Assembly: GCA_034669045.1 (NCBI GenBank)
Contig: JAXDOD010000109.1
Coordinates: forward strand, 1-63,614
Source: VAZQ01 sp034669045
GTDB taxonomy: Bacteria > Pseudomonadota > Alphaproteobacteria > Rhizobiales > Xanthobacteraceae
DNA: 63,614 bases
Direction of reading: 5' to 3'
Under the pieces are notes generated by a model, which was not told the DNA's origin, searched no databases, and saw only the letters and a program-made list of their open reading frames with translations. Below, piece after piece: positions 1-8,862 of this stretch. The position numbers and the translations under genes were made by a program. Positions within the stretch are counted from its first letter, which is position 1. The number at the start of each line of letters is the position of its first letter.

Positions 1-1299
1 GCTCGGCCGATACGTGACGAAGTCGTGCGGCGGGCCATCGCCCGCCTCGGGCCAGATCAGCGGCGAGCCGACATAGCGGTAGCCGAGCTCGGCGCCGATC
101 ATCTCGTTCGACTTGCGCTGCTCCACGTCGGCGACCTCGGCCAGGTTGCGGCGCGCCTCTGCGCCGGCGGCGGTGTCATCGCGAATGTCCGGCCGCCACA
201 TGGCGCGCCACTTGCGGCGTCCTTGCGTCGCGAACCGCGAGGCCGCGACGTTGCGCTCGCCCACCTGCCGGCGCTCGATCTCGTAGGAGGGGAGGAGGTT
301 CGGCCCGCCCCAGCCGGCGAGCACCGCGGCGAGTTTCCAGGACAGGTCGACGGCGTCGCCGACGCCGCTGTTCATGCCGAGGCCCCCGGTCGGGATCACG
401 AGATGCACCGCATCGCCGGCGAGGAAAACGCGGCGGTCCGCGTAACGCTCGGCGAGCAGCAGGTTTTGCCGCCACTCGCCGACCGACAGCATCTCGTAAC
501 GCAGCGGCATCGCCACCGTACGCTCGAACATCGGGATCATGTCGGCATCGGCGCCGACGATCGAGTGCAGCGTGAAATGACGCGTTGAGTCCTGCAGGAT
601 GAGCTGTGTGGCCCGGTTGTCGGCGACGTGATAGTGCCGGCCCTTGCCGATCGGGATGCGCTCGAACAGGTCCTCGCAGACAAACAGCGCCTGGCGGAGC
701 TGCAGCAGGTTGCCGTCGCCGGCAAGCTTGATGCCGAGCTCCCTGCGCACGGTGCTTCCGCCGCCATCGCAGCCGACCAGATAGAGCGCTTCGATCTGAG
801 AGGTCGTGCCGTCGAGGTCGCGGACCGTCGCGATGACGCCATCGGGCCCTTGCGCAAATGACATCAGCTCGCAGCCGAACCGCACCGTGACGTTGCGGTC
901 CTTCTCGGCTTCCGCCTTGAGCAGGGGCTCGAGCGTGTATTGGGAGATGAGCTGATAGGGCTCCAGCGGTTCGGAGCCGTCGCGGGTTGCGGCGATGCGC
1001 GCCTTGGCTTGCGCCACCGATGGATACGGCAGGTGCAGCAGCGGCGGCTCGACGAGCGAGAGCACGATGAACACGTCCATTGGCACGTCGGCCGGAAGGC
1101 CCGCGGCGCGGATCTTGTCCGCAAGTCCCATGCGCCGATAGACCTCCATGCTGCGCGCATTGCAGCGTTCCATCTTGGGCAGGAAGGCGGGCTCGGGCTT
1201 GCGCTCGATCAGCGTGCAGCGCACGCCGCGCTTGCCGAGGTCGAGCGCGAGCGTGAGACCGGTCGGGCCGGCGCCGACGATGAGGACCTGCGTGCGCAT
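1..1299 (-). CDS. FAD-dependent aromatic-ring monooxygenase (PheA/MhpA-like), 3' end cut by window edge
   Basis: Class A flavoprotein hydroxylase that would use NAD(P)H and O2 to hydroxylate an aromatic substrate in the cytosol. The chosen ATG at 1299 gives a protein opening MRTQVLIVGAGPTG, with the FAD dinucleotide motif GAGPTG at residues 9-14. A CDGGGS stretch lies near residue 175, and the second FAD motif GDAVHLVIPTGGLGMNSG near residue 294. The C-terminal part ends in GYRYVGSPLIWPE and DFVTYRPS, which is typical of the family. About 433 codons are visible with no stop, so the gene continues past position 1. It lies just downstream of an aldehyde dehydrogenase on the same strand and may be co-transcribed with it. 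The substrate is not predictable. Confidence 0.88.
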   Translation of the reverse strand, partial: MRTQVLIVGAGPTGLTLALDLGKRGVRCTLIERKPEPAFLPKMERCNARSMEVYRRMGLADKIRAAGLPADVPMDVFIVLSLVEPPLLHLPYPSVAQAKARIAATRDGSEPLEPYQLISQYTLEPLLKAEAEKDRNVTVRFGCELMSFAQGPDGVIATVRDLDGTTSQIEALYLVGCDGGGSTVRRELGIKLAGDGNLLQLRQALFVCEDLFERIPIGKGRHYHVADNRATQLILQDSTRHFTLHSIVGADADMIPMFERTVAMPLRYEMLSVGEWRQNLLLAERYADRRVFLAGDAVHLVIPTGGLGMNSGVGDAVDLSWKLAAVLAGWGGPNLLPSYEIERRQVGERNVAASRFATQGRRKWRAMWRPDIRDDTAAGAEARRNLAEVADVEQRKSNEMIGAELGYRYVGSPLIWPEAGDGPPHDFVTYRPS

Positions 1300-1322
1300 G
1301 CAAACGCGCGCGCGGCGCGTCG

Positions 1323-2798
1323 CTAATGCCGGATGCCGGTGTCGCCGAGGAGCACGTGGATGGTCTTGACCTCTGTGTAGCTCAGGAGCTCATCGATGCC
1401 TTCCTCGCGGCCGAGGCCCGAGTTCTTGTAGCCGCCGAAGGGCGTGCCGGGGAAATGGCCGGATGCGCCGTTGATCCAGATGTAGCCCGACTTGACCGCG
1501 CGGGCGGCCCGGAACGCGGTCTTGATGTCATTGGTGAAGATCGAGGCCGTGAGCCCGTATTCGGTGCCATTGGCGAGCGCGAACGCCTCCTTCTCGTCCT
1601 TCCAGCGGAACACCGAGAGCACCGGGCCAAAGATTTCTTCGCGGGCAATACGCATGTTCGGATCGACGTCACCGAACACCGTCGGCTCGATCCAGTAGCC
1701 GCGCGCAAAGTCGCTGCCCGGCGGCCGCTTGCCGCCCGTCATCAGCTTGGCGCCTTCGCTGATGCCCGACTGTACCATCGAACAGACGCGCTCGTAGTGG
1801 CGCTTGGAATTGATCGGGCCCATCTGCGACTTGTCATCAAGCGGGTCGCCCAGGCGGAGCTTGGCAACGCGTTCGACCACGCGCTCGAGCACCGGCTGAT
1901 AAAGCGACTCGTGCAGCAGCAAGCGGCTGGTCGAGCCGCAGCTCTGCCCCTGCCAGGCGAAGTTCATGCCGCCCACCGCGATGGCCGCCACGGTGTCTGG
2001 GTCCATGTCCGGGAACGCGATCAGCGGATTCTTGCCGCCGAGCTCGAGCGTCACGGCCTTGATGCCGCCTTCCGCCGCGGCCTTCTGGATCGCGCGCCCG
2101 GTCGGCACCGAGCCGGTGAACGCGATGCGCTTGACGCGCGGGTGCCGCACGATGGCCTCTCCAGCCGGTATGCCGTTGCCGCTGACGATATTGGCGACGC
2201 CTGGCGGCAAGACTTCCTTGCAGATTTCTCCGAGCAGTGTGGCCGACAGCGAGCTCGTCTCCGGCGGCTTGATGATCGCTGTGTTGCCGGCGATCAGCGG
2301 ACCGGCGAGGCCGCGTGCCGCGAAACTCAGCGGATGATTGAACGGCACGATGCGCGCGGTCACGCCGTAAGGCTCGCGCACCGTGATGTGCAGGTTCTTG
2401 GCGCTGGCCGGGATGGTCTCGCCCTTCATCTCGATGGCGAGGCCGGTGTACCATTCGAGCTGCTCGGCAGACTGCTCGATGTCGCCTTTCATCTTGGTAA
2501 TAGTGTTGCCGGTGTCCATCACCTCAGTGTGAAGGAGCTCTTCGCCGCGCTCGCGGATGCGTTTGGCCATCTGCTTAAGATATTTCCCGCGTTCCTTGAT
2601 ATCGAGCGCGGCCCAGGCCGGTTGCGCCTTCTCGGCCGCAGCCACGGCCCTGTTGACGTCGCTGGCATCGCCGGCGGGGAATTCGCCGATCTTCTCTTCG
2701 GTGGCGGGATTGAGGGATTCGATCCACTTGTTGGCCTCGCCAGCGACCATCTCGCCGCCGATCAACATCTGTCCCTTCATGGGAGCGTGCACGTTCAT
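1323..2798 (-). CDS. NAD(P)-dependent aldehyde dehydrogenase (betaine-aldehyde/vanillin dehydrogenase type)
   Basis: Soluble class 1/2-like ALDH of 491 residues, the normal length for the superfamily, oxidising an aldehyde to its acid. Visible hallmarks are the oxyanion Asn154 in VPFNHP, the cofactor lysine Lys177 in IIKPPE, FTGS at 227-230 in the Rossmann fold, the general base Glu252 in LELGGKNP, the nucleophile Cys287 in GQSCGS, and EEIFGPVLSVF near 383. The ATG at 2798 begins MNVHAPMKGQ; a second Met at residue 7 is possible. The monooxygenase follows on the same strand after about 20 bp, so the pair probably acts on one catabolic substrate. Substrate specificity cannot be read from the sequence. 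Confidence 0.93.
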   Translation of the reverse strand: MNVHAPMKGQMLIGGEMVAGEANKWIESLNPATEEKIGEFPAGDASDVNRAVAAAEKAQPAWAALDIKERGKYLKQMAKRIRERGEELLHTEVMDTGNTITKMKGDIEQSAEQLEWYTGLAIEMKGETIPASAKNLHITVREPYGVTARIVPFNHPLSFAARGLAGPLIAGNTAIIKPPETSSLSATLLGEICKEVLPPGVANIVSGNGIPAGEAIVRHPRVKRIAFTGSVPTGRAIQKAAAEGGIKAVTLELGGKNPLIAFPDMDPDTVAAIAVGGMNFAWQGQSCGSTSRLLLHESLYQPVLERVVERVAKLRLGDPLDDKSQMGPINSKRHYERVCSMVQSGISEGAKLMTGGKRPPGSDFARGYWIEPTVFGDVDPNMRIAREEIFGPVLSVFRWKDEKEAFALANGTEYGLTASIFTNDIKTAFRAARAVKSGYIWINGASGHFPGTPFGGYKNSGLGREEGIDELLSYTEVKTIHVLLGDTGIRH

Positions 2799-2970
2799 GC
2801 TGGAGCCTTTCCCGGATGGGCCGCTGCCGCCGCATGGGCGGCTGGAGGGCCGGTCGAGCTCAATTTCTATCGGGGAAGCGGCGACCGGACAAGGCGTCCG
2901 GATGGCGACGTTATGGCCGGCGTTCCCCGGCTGCCGCGCGCCCGCAGGCGCAGCGCGCCCGCGTCACGCC

Positions 2971-4362
2971 TCACGCCAGCGCGAGCGCCTCGAGCGAGGA
3001 GAAGCGCTGCACCTGCATCAGGTCGTCGAACAGCGAATACTTGAGCTTCGACGACGCGCTCTGGGTGAGCTTGTCGAACTTCATGCGGAACTGATCGGAC
3101 GAGAGCGGCGTCTCCGGACAGCCGAGCCAGGTGTCGAGCCCCGCGTCAAAGCTTCTGCCGTCGTTGAGCGTGACCTTCATGCGGGCGCCCCAGCCCTTGA
3201 GCGAGTCGCTGGCCACGAGGCGGATGCGCTTGGCCAGATTGCGCACGCGGGCATCGCGGATGACGATCTCGGAAAACACGCCCGGATCGAGCGGATCGTA
3301 ATAGGCGCTCAAGGCGACGCAGAACGGCACGCTGTATTGCGCCAGCATGATGTCGGTCGGATTGCGCTCGTCGTGGTGCGACAACACCTTGTCCGACGCC
3401 TCGATGGCGATGTCGCGGATGTCGCCGGCGGCGAAGCGGTGCTCCGCGATGAAGCCGCGCAGAAGCTGCACCGGCACATGCGCCGTGACGTGGCAGGGAT
3501 AGCGCTTGTAGCAGACGGTCTCGATCTCGAAGCTCTGGCCGAGACCCTTGGTGAGAAGGCTCATGTCCTGTTCGGCGCAGAAGGCGTCGAGCACGCCATA
3601 GGGCCCTTCGATGACGGCGCGCGGCGCTTCGTAGCCGCGTTGCGCCAGGCGCGCGGCGACGACGCCGCTTTCCGCCGCGCGGCCGAGATGCAGCCGCTTG
3701 ATCATCCCGCCCGAACCCGACCTCGCGAAGGCGAGCAGCCCGCCGGCGAACGAGCCGGCGATGCCGAACGCATTGGCGGTCTCGCGCGCGGACAGCCGCA
3801 TCAATGAGGCGCAGGCCGCCGCGGCGCCGAACGGCCCGGTGATGCCGGGCGCATGGAATCCGAGCTTCTCCGGCGAGTGCAGGGTCGCGTTGCCGAGGCG
3901 GAACATCACCTCGATGCCGGCGACGATGGCGGTGATCAGGTCCTCGCCGCGGGCCTTGACGGCCTCCGCCATGGCGAAGGCGGGCAATGCGACGGTCGCG
4001 CCCGGATGCACGCCGGTGCCGGGCTTGCGCAGGCTGTCGAACTCGAAGGCATGCGCGAAGGCTCCCATCGTGAGCGCGGCCTGCGGCACGTGCAACATCT
4101 TGCCGATGACGCCGGGCACGCGGCACGGTCCGCCTGCCCCGGTCGAAAAGGCCTCCTCGAGCACCATCGTCGACCACGGGAACTTGCGGCCGAACACCGC
4201 GCAGCCGATGGCGTCGACCAGGCAGAGCTTCGCGCGCTCGACCACCGCCGCCGGCAAGCTCGTGAACCGCAGCGACGCGGCGTAGGCGGCGAGCCGCTCG
4301 CTCGCCAGTTCATTGGTCGCGCGGCGAGCGAGCGGAGCCGGTCTGGAAGCCGAACGCGCCAT
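2971..4362 (-). CDS. MmgE/PrpD family protein (first paralogue)
   Basis: Member of the MmgE/PrpD fold, which includes 2-methylcitrate dehydratase, cis-aconitate decarboxylase and iminodisuccinate epimerase. It has 463 residues. Seen: the N-terminal helical signature ASERLAAYAASLRF..VVERAKLCLVDAIGCAVFG near residues 20-60, FAHAFEFDSL, and MIKRLHLGRAAESGVVAA, which matches the conserved K-R-x-H-x-G-R-A stretch. The open frame extends upstream to 4419, but ATG 4362 is preceded by GGAG at a 6-nt spacing and fits family length. It is divergent from a second MmgE/PrpD gene starting at 4572. There is no PrpB, PrpC or PrpF nearby, so a methylcitrate-cycle role is not supported; I infer isomerase or dehydratase activity on an unknown dicarboxylate or aromatic product. 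Confidence 0.85.
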   Translation of the reverse strand: MARSASRPAPLARRATNELASERLAAYAASLRFTSLPAAVVERAKLCLVDAIGCAVFGRKFPWSTMVLEEAFSTGAGGPCRVPGVIGKMLHVPQAALTMGAFAHAFEFDSLRKPGTGVHPGATVALPAFAMAEAVKARGEDLITAIVAGIEVMFRLGNATLHSPEKLGFHAPGITGPFGAAAACASLMRLSARETANAFGIAGSFAGGLLAFARSGSGGMIKRLHLGRAAESGVVAARLAQRGYEAPRAVIEGPYGVLDAFCAEQDMSLLTKGLGQSFEIETVCYKRYPCHVTAHVPVQLLRGFIAEHRFAAGDIRDIAIEASDKVLSHHDERNPTDIMLAQYSVPFCVALSAYYDPLDPGVFSEIVIRDARVRNLAKRIRLVASDSLKGWGARMKVTLNDGRSFDAGLDTWLGCPETPLSSDQFRMKFDKLTQSASSKLKYSLFDDLMQVQRFSSLEALALA

Positions 4363-4571
4363 CTTTGTCTCCGACCGGGGTTGCCCCGCCTCACGCATGC
4401 GACCGCCGTCCCGCTCCACGCCGCGCGCGCTTCGAACCGCTTCGGTGGCTGGGACGCCGGCGAGGCCAGCGCGAGCGCAACTGTAGACAGGGGAGTCGCG
4501 CGTGTCTAGATTTTCACCGAAAGGGCGGCGAAGGTCGCGCGTTCTCGCTTCGCGTCACACGCCGGAACAGC

Positions 4572-5975
4572 ATGGCGGACCATTCCGGCCCGGACAACGT
4601 CCACACCCGCAAGATCGCCGATTTCGTCTCGCAACTCGCCCATGAGCGGATTCCCGCCGAGGTGCGCGAGCGCGCCAAGCTGCTGATCCTCGACTCGCTC
4701 GGCTGCGCCATCTACGGCGCCAGGCTGCAATGGTGCCGCATCCTGCAGGACACGCTCGGGCGCCTCGACACGACGCGCACGACCTCGATCTGGGGCACCG
4801 GGCAAAAGCTCTCCTCGACCAACTCGGCGCTGGTCAACGGCACGCAGGTGCAGGGCTTCGAGCTCGACGACGTGCATCGCGACGGCGTCTTGCATTGCGG
4901 CGCCGTCACCTTGCCGGCGCTGATCGCGGTCGCGGAGAGCCACGCCGAGCTCTCCGGCCGCGACTTCCTCGCCGCCGCCATCGCCGGCTACGAGATCGGC
5001 CCGCGCGTCGGCCGCTGCATGGGGCAGGAGCATATCGGCCAGGGCTGGCATTCCGGCGCGACGCTCGGCGTATTTTCGGCCGCCGCCGGCGCGGGGCGCG
5101 GGCTGCGGCTGACGCCGGAGCAGACCGTGCACGCGCTCGGCATCGCCGGCACGCAGTCCGCCGGGCTGATGGCCGCGCAATACGGCGCCATGGTCAAGCG
5201 CATGCATGCGGGGCGCTCGTCGCAGAGCGGGCTCTACGGCGCGCTGTTCGCGCAGGCCGGCTTCACCGGCATCCTCGACGTGTTCGAGGCGCCCTACGGC
5301 GGATTCTGCACCACGTTCTCGCGCTCGCAGGACCGTTTCAACCTCGACGCGCTCAGCGCCGGGCTCGGCCGCGAGTGGGAGACGATGCGGGTGGCGCTCA
5401 AATTCTATTCCTGCGTCGGCAGCAACCACACCACGCTGGACGCGCTCCGCGACATCCGCGCCCGCCGCCCGTTCGCCCTCGACGAGCTCGAGCGCATCGT
5501 GGTGCACGGCTCGCAGGTCACCGTCGACCACGTCGGCTGGCCCTACAAGCCCGAGGGGCTCACGTCGGCGCAGCTCAACCTGCCCTATTGCGTGGCGACG
5601 CTCCTCCTCGAAGGCGACGTCTTTGTCGACCAGTTCAGCGACGAGGCGGTGCATGACCGCGCCCGCATGGAGCTCTCGCGGAAGGTGCAGACCGAGCACG
5701 ATTCGGCCATCACGGCACGCGGCGCGCGGTTCCGGCACATGGTCCGCGTCGATGTCCATCTGCGCGACGGGTCGGTCGCGAGCGAGACGCGCGAAGCCCC
5801 GCGCGGCAGCGAGCATTCGTTCGCGCCCGCACGGGATATCGTGGAGAAATTCCGCAAGCTCACGCGCGACGTGATGCCGGAGAGCCAGCAGGATGCCCTG
5901 GTCGAGGCCGTGCTCGAGGTCGAGGACCTGGCGGACAGCAAGGCGCTGGTTCGATTGTTGCGGGTGGCTGGCTGA
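4572..5975 (+). CDS. MmgE/PrpD family protein (second paralogue)
   Basis: 467-residue MmgE/PrpD homologue on the strand opposite its paralogue. Seen: TRKIADFVSQLAHERIPAEV at the N-terminus, ERAKLLILDSLGCAIYG, a QGFELDDVH stretch matching the conserved H/D-rich active-site loop, and MVKRMHAGRSSQSGLYGALF. The frame is open back to 4365, but the upstream 69 codons are arginine-rich and unlike the family; ATG 4572 (MADHSGPDN) restores the usual N-terminus. The 209-bp gap to the divergent paralogue should hold both promoters. The two proteins are clearly different in sequence, so they are old paralogues rather than a recent duplication. The exact reaction is unknown. Confidence 0.86.
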   Translation: MADHSGPDNVHTRKIADFVSQLAHERIPAEVRERAKLLILDSLGCAIYGARLQWCRILQDTLGRLDTTRTTSIWGTGQKLSSTNSALVNGTQVQGFELDDVHRDGVLHCGAVTLPALIAVAESHAELSGRDFLAAAIAGYEIGPRVGRCMGQEHIGQGWHSGATLGVFSAAAGAGRGLRLTPEQTVHALGIAGTQSAGLMAAQYGAMVKRMHAGRSSQSGLYGALFAQAGFTGILDVFEAPYGGFCTTFSRSQDRFNLDALSAGLGREWETMRVALKFYSCVGSNHTTLDALRDIRARRPFALDELERIVVHGSQVTVDHVGWPYKPEGLTSAQLNLPYCVATLLLEGDVFVDQFSDEAVHDRARMELSRKVQTEHDSAITARGARFRHMVRVDVHLRDGSVASETREAPRGSEHSFAPARDIVEKFRKLTRDVMPESQQDALVEAVLEVEDLADSKALVRLLRVAG

Positions 5976-6011
5976 CGAGATGTTCGCGGCGAGGACAATC
6001 GGGCGTCCGGG

Positions 6012-7055
6012 TCACCGCCCGATCGCTTCCTGCGCCTTGCGGAACACCTCGGCCGGAAACGCCGCGAAGCGCTTGAGCAGGTCCTCGACGTCCTGCGGCG
6101 AGGCCGGGTCGATGTCGAGCCCGGCCTTGTCGGCCTCGGAGAGGAATTCCGGGTCCTTCATCACGGCGACCAGCCCATCGCGCAACGCCTTGAGGCGATC
6201 GGCCGGAACGCCGGGCGGACCGGCCCAGGGCCGGCCGAGCAGCAACTGCCGGAAGTGCACGTCCAGCACCGAGCGGTCCATGTCGGATTTGGCGTAATCG
6301 AACACGCTCGGCACCGCGCCGTATTCATCCGAGCGCTTGTTGCCCATCTGGATCACGATCTTCAGCCGGCCGGTTTTGACCTCGTCGGAGAACTGCGCCT
6401 TGATCGACGAGCCGAACAGGCCGCAGGTGCCGTGCACCTCGCCGCGCTGCATGGCGAGATTGATGTCGCGCGTGCCGGCATAGCCGGGAATGACTTTGAC
6501 ATTGGCCTGCAGCACGGTCTTGAGCACCATCGGATGCTGGAAGGTGATCGCGGCCGGCGCGCCGCCGCCGAAGATCGCCTCCTTGGTGAGCATCTCCTCG
6601 AAGGTCGCCGGGATGCCCGGCCCCTGCCAGACGCCGCAATAGGCCACGTCGTTCGACATGCTGCCGACCCAACTGAACTTGGTCGCATCGAACAGCGCGG
6701 CCTTGTTGCCGAGCAGCGGCTCCATGACCGCCGACGACGCGAACATGGCGAGCGCCAGCCCGTCGGGCGCGGTCTTGTTGTAGATCGTGTTGGCCGCGGT
6801 CAACGAGCCGGCGCCCGGCATGTTCGATGCCACCACCGCGGGCTGGCCGGGAATGAAGCGCCCATAATGGCGCGACAAGATGCGCACGTAGCTGTCGTAG
6901 CCGCCGCCGGGCGGAAAGCCGGCGATCAGCGACACGGTCTTGCCCTTGTAGAAATCGGACACCGCATCGGCGCGCGCCGATCCGGCCGCGGCGATCAGGC
7001 AGAGCAGGGCCGCGCTCGCGCGGCGCGGCAGTCGTGCGGTCCAGGTGTTCTCCAT
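6012..7055 (-). CDS. TctC/Bug-family periplasmic solute-binding receptor (long subtype)
   Basis: 347-residue receptor of the tripartite tricarboxylate transporter (TTT) family. An N-terminal signal peptide runs to about residue 29 (cleavage near ARADA), followed by DFYKGKTVSLIAGFPPGGGY and NMPGAGSLTAAN, the ligand-loop signatures of the family. Such proteins bind carboxylates in the periplasm and normally hand them to TctA/TctB membrane proteins, but none is encoded in this window. It belongs to the DFYxGK subtype, shared with the receptors at 11485, 23360 and 44019. It follows the convergent MmgE/PrpD gene and is likely tied to uptake or sensing of that pathway's substrate. The ligand is unknown. 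Confidence 0.88.
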   Translation of the reverse strand: MENTWTARLPRRASAALLCLIAAAGSARADAVSDFYKGKTVSLIAGFPPGGGYDSYVRILSRHYGRFIPGQPAVVASNMPGAGSLTAANTIYNKTAPDGLALAMFASSAVMEPLLGNKAALFDATKFSWVGSMSNDVAYCGVWQGPGIPATFEEMLTKEAIFGGGAPAAITFQHPMVLKTVLQANVKVIPGYAGTRDINLAMQRGEVHGTCGLFGSSIKAQFSDEVKTGRLKIVIQMGNKRSDEYGAVPSVFDYAKSDMDRSVLDVHFRQLLLGRPWAGPPGVPADRLKALRDGLVAVMKDPEFLSEADKAGLDIDPASPQDVEDLLKRFAAFPAEVFRKAQEAIGR

Positions 7056-7203
7056 GACATCGTCTTATAGACCCTGGGCGAGGGGCCGCCAATGCGGCCG
7101 ATCCGCCCGACGGCCCCGGCAATCCGGCATGCCCCGGCCTCTTGCGAAAGACGATACTGGCTGGCAAGACAACGGATCAAGATCAACGAGGAAAGGTTCC
7201 CCC

Positions 7204-7581
7204 ATGGCCCAGCTCCGCCATATCGCGCTCATCGTTCCCGATCCGGAGGAGACCGCGAAGTTCTTCGAGGCGGCCTTCGATCTCAAGCGCGCCGGCAAGG
7301 CGCGGCGCGGCATCTACCTGTCGGACGGCGTGATGAACATCGCCCTCCTGAAGCAGGAAGGGAACGAGAAGGTCGGCCTCTATCATTTCGGCATGTGGGT
7401 CGACGACCTCGACGCGTCGGAGAAGAAGGTGCTGGACGCCGGCGGAAAATATCTGGAAGGCCGCCCGACCTCGGAGAACTCCTATTACGAGGCCAAATAT
7501 CGCGATCCGCTCGGCATCGTGTTCGATCTCACCCACAAGGGCTGGATCGGGGCCACCAAGGACGTGGTCGCGAAATCGTGA
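7204..7581 (+). CDS. VOC/glyoxalase-fold protein
   Basis: 125-residue vicinal-oxygen-chelate protein. It opens MAQLRHIALIVPDPEETAKFF, the classic first beta-alpha-beta of the fold, and contains VGLYHFGMWVDDLD, which begins the second half, and YRDPLGIVFDLT near the end. His6, His65-region and a C-terminal acidic position would be the usual metal ligands, but I cannot tell whether it is a lyase, an extradiol dioxygenase-like enzyme or a binding protein. ATG 7204 is preceded by GAGGAAAGG; the frame extends upstream to 7045 without family-like sequence. It is the first gene of a + strand run continuing with an FAD monooxygenase 36 bp downstream. Confidence 0.85.
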   Translation: MAQLRHIALIVPDPEETAKFFEAAFDLKRAGKARRGIYLSDGVMNIALLKQEGNEKVGLYHFGMWVDDLDASEKKVLDAGGKYLEGRPTSENSYYEAKYRDPLGIVFDLTHKGWIGATKDVVAKS

Positions 7582-7617
7582 CGTTCAGCCGCAACGCCCG
7601 CTGCGCAGCTTCGCAGC

Positions 7618-8835
7618 ATGAATAGGCCCGATCGAGTGATCGTCATCGGCGCGGGGCCGGTGGGGCTGTGCCTGTCGCTGGCGCTCGCGCAGGCGGGCAT
7701 CGCGGTCAGCCTGATCGAGGCGCTGGGCGACGACAACTTCCTCGAACAGGTGCCGCGGGCGGGGACCAATCATCCCGCCACGCTCGAAATGTTCGACCGC
7801 ATCGGCCTCTACGACAAGATCGAGCCGCGCGGCATCATCGCGCCGGTCTTTCACTACTGGGACCGCCACGAGAACAGGCTGATCGCCGAATTCGACCACA
7901 TCCATCTCAAGGACGACACCCGCTTCCCCTATGTGCTCCAGTGCGAGCGCATCAAGATCGTGGAAGAAGCGCTGAAGATGGCGAAGGCGCAGCCGCTGAT
8001 CGACCTGCGCCTCAACACCACCTTCACGTCGTTCGAGCAGGACGCCGACGGCGTGACCGCGCACGTCACCAATCCGGCCGGCGAAAGCGAAACCGTCGAA
8101 GGCCGCTACATCGTCAGCGGCGAAGGCGCGCGCAGCATCATCCGCAAGGACCTCGACATCGAGTTCGAAGGCTTCACCTATCCGGACCGCACCCTCAACA
8201 TCGAGGTCGCTTACGATTTCCGCAAGCACGGCTATGCCGAGCGCAACTACATTTCCGACCCGACCGAATGGTCGAACCTGTTCCATTGGAAGGGTCCGCC
8301 CGACCGCTGGCGCGTGCATTTCCCGACCGCGCCCGAGGACGACGAAGACGCGCTGCAACGGCCCGAGGCGCTGCAGGCGCGCCTGCAGGGCTTCCTGGCG
8401 AAGGCGGGCGACTACGAGATCCGCGGCAGCAACCTCTACACGGTGCATCAGCGCGTGGCGAAAAAGTTTCGCGTCGGGCGCGCGATCCTCGCCGGCGACA
8501 GCGCCCATGTGAACAGCCCGATCGGCGCCATGGGAATGAACAGCGGGGTGCACGACGCCTTCAATCTCGCCGACAAGCTGATCAAGATCCTACGCGGGCA
8601 AGCCGGCGAGGACGTGCTCGACCGCTACGAGCGCCAGCGCCGGCACGTCGCGCTCCAGCACACGCAGGCCGAGACCATGCGCAACAAGCGCGTGCTGGCC
8701 GAAAAGGACCTCGCCGTGCGCAGGCAGAACCACGAGCGCCTGCGCCGCACCGCCGAGGACCCCAAGCTCGCCCGCGCGTTCCTGCTGCGCTCGTCGCTGA
8801 TCGAGAGCCTGCGCGAAGCTGAAGAGATGGCCTGA
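7618..8835 (+). CDS. FAD-dependent monooxygenase (FAD_binding_3 / PheA-TfdB family)
   Basis: 405-residue flavoprotein hydroxylase. Seen: RVIVIGAGPVGLCLSLALAQ with the FAD motif GAGPVG at 11-16, VPRAGTNHPATLEMFDRIG, the middle motif VSGEGARSIIRK, and AGDSAHVNSPIGAMGMNSG, the second FAD-binding motif in which GD contacts the ribityl chain. NADPH-dependent hydroxylation of an aromatic or heteroaromatic ring is expected. The C-terminal extra domain of phenol hydroxylases is absent, so it resembles the shorter p-hydroxybenzoate or salicylate hydroxylase group. It lies between a VOC protein and a Bug receptor in a co-directional catabolic cluster. No strong ribosome site is visible before ATG 7618. 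Confidence 0.9.
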   Translation: MNRPDRVIVIGAGPVGLCLSLALAQAGIAVSLIEALGDDNFLEQVPRAGTNHPATLEMFDRIGLYDKIEPRGIIAPVFHYWDRHENRLIAEFDHIHLKDDTRFPYVLQCERIKIVEEALKMAKAQPLIDLRLNTTFTSFEQDADGVTAHVTNPAGESETVEGRYIVSGEGARSIIRKDLDIEFEGFTYPDRTLNIEVAYDFRKHGYAERNYISDPTEWSNLFHWKGPPDRWRVHFPTAPEDDEDALQRPEALQARLQGFLAKAGDYEIRGSNLYTVHQRVAKKFRVGRAILAGDSAHVNSPIGAMGMNSGVHDAFNLADKLIKILRGQAGEDVLDRYERQRRHVALQHTQAETMRNKRVLAEKDLAVRRQNHERLRRTAEDPKLARAFLLRSSLIESLREAEEMA

Positions 8836-8862
8836 GTGGCCCCGCGTAAATCTGGATTGCAC

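Noticed and set aside
1326..3044. Long open frames antisense to the aldehyde dehydrogenase and to most other genes
   Set aside because: They are Arg/Ala/His-rich shadows caused by high GC and codon bias, with no family pattern, while the opposite strand carries complete domains.
4365..4571. Extended N-terminus of the second MmgE/PrpD gene
   Set aside because: The extra residues are arginine-rich and unlike the family; ATG 4572 gives the normal start.
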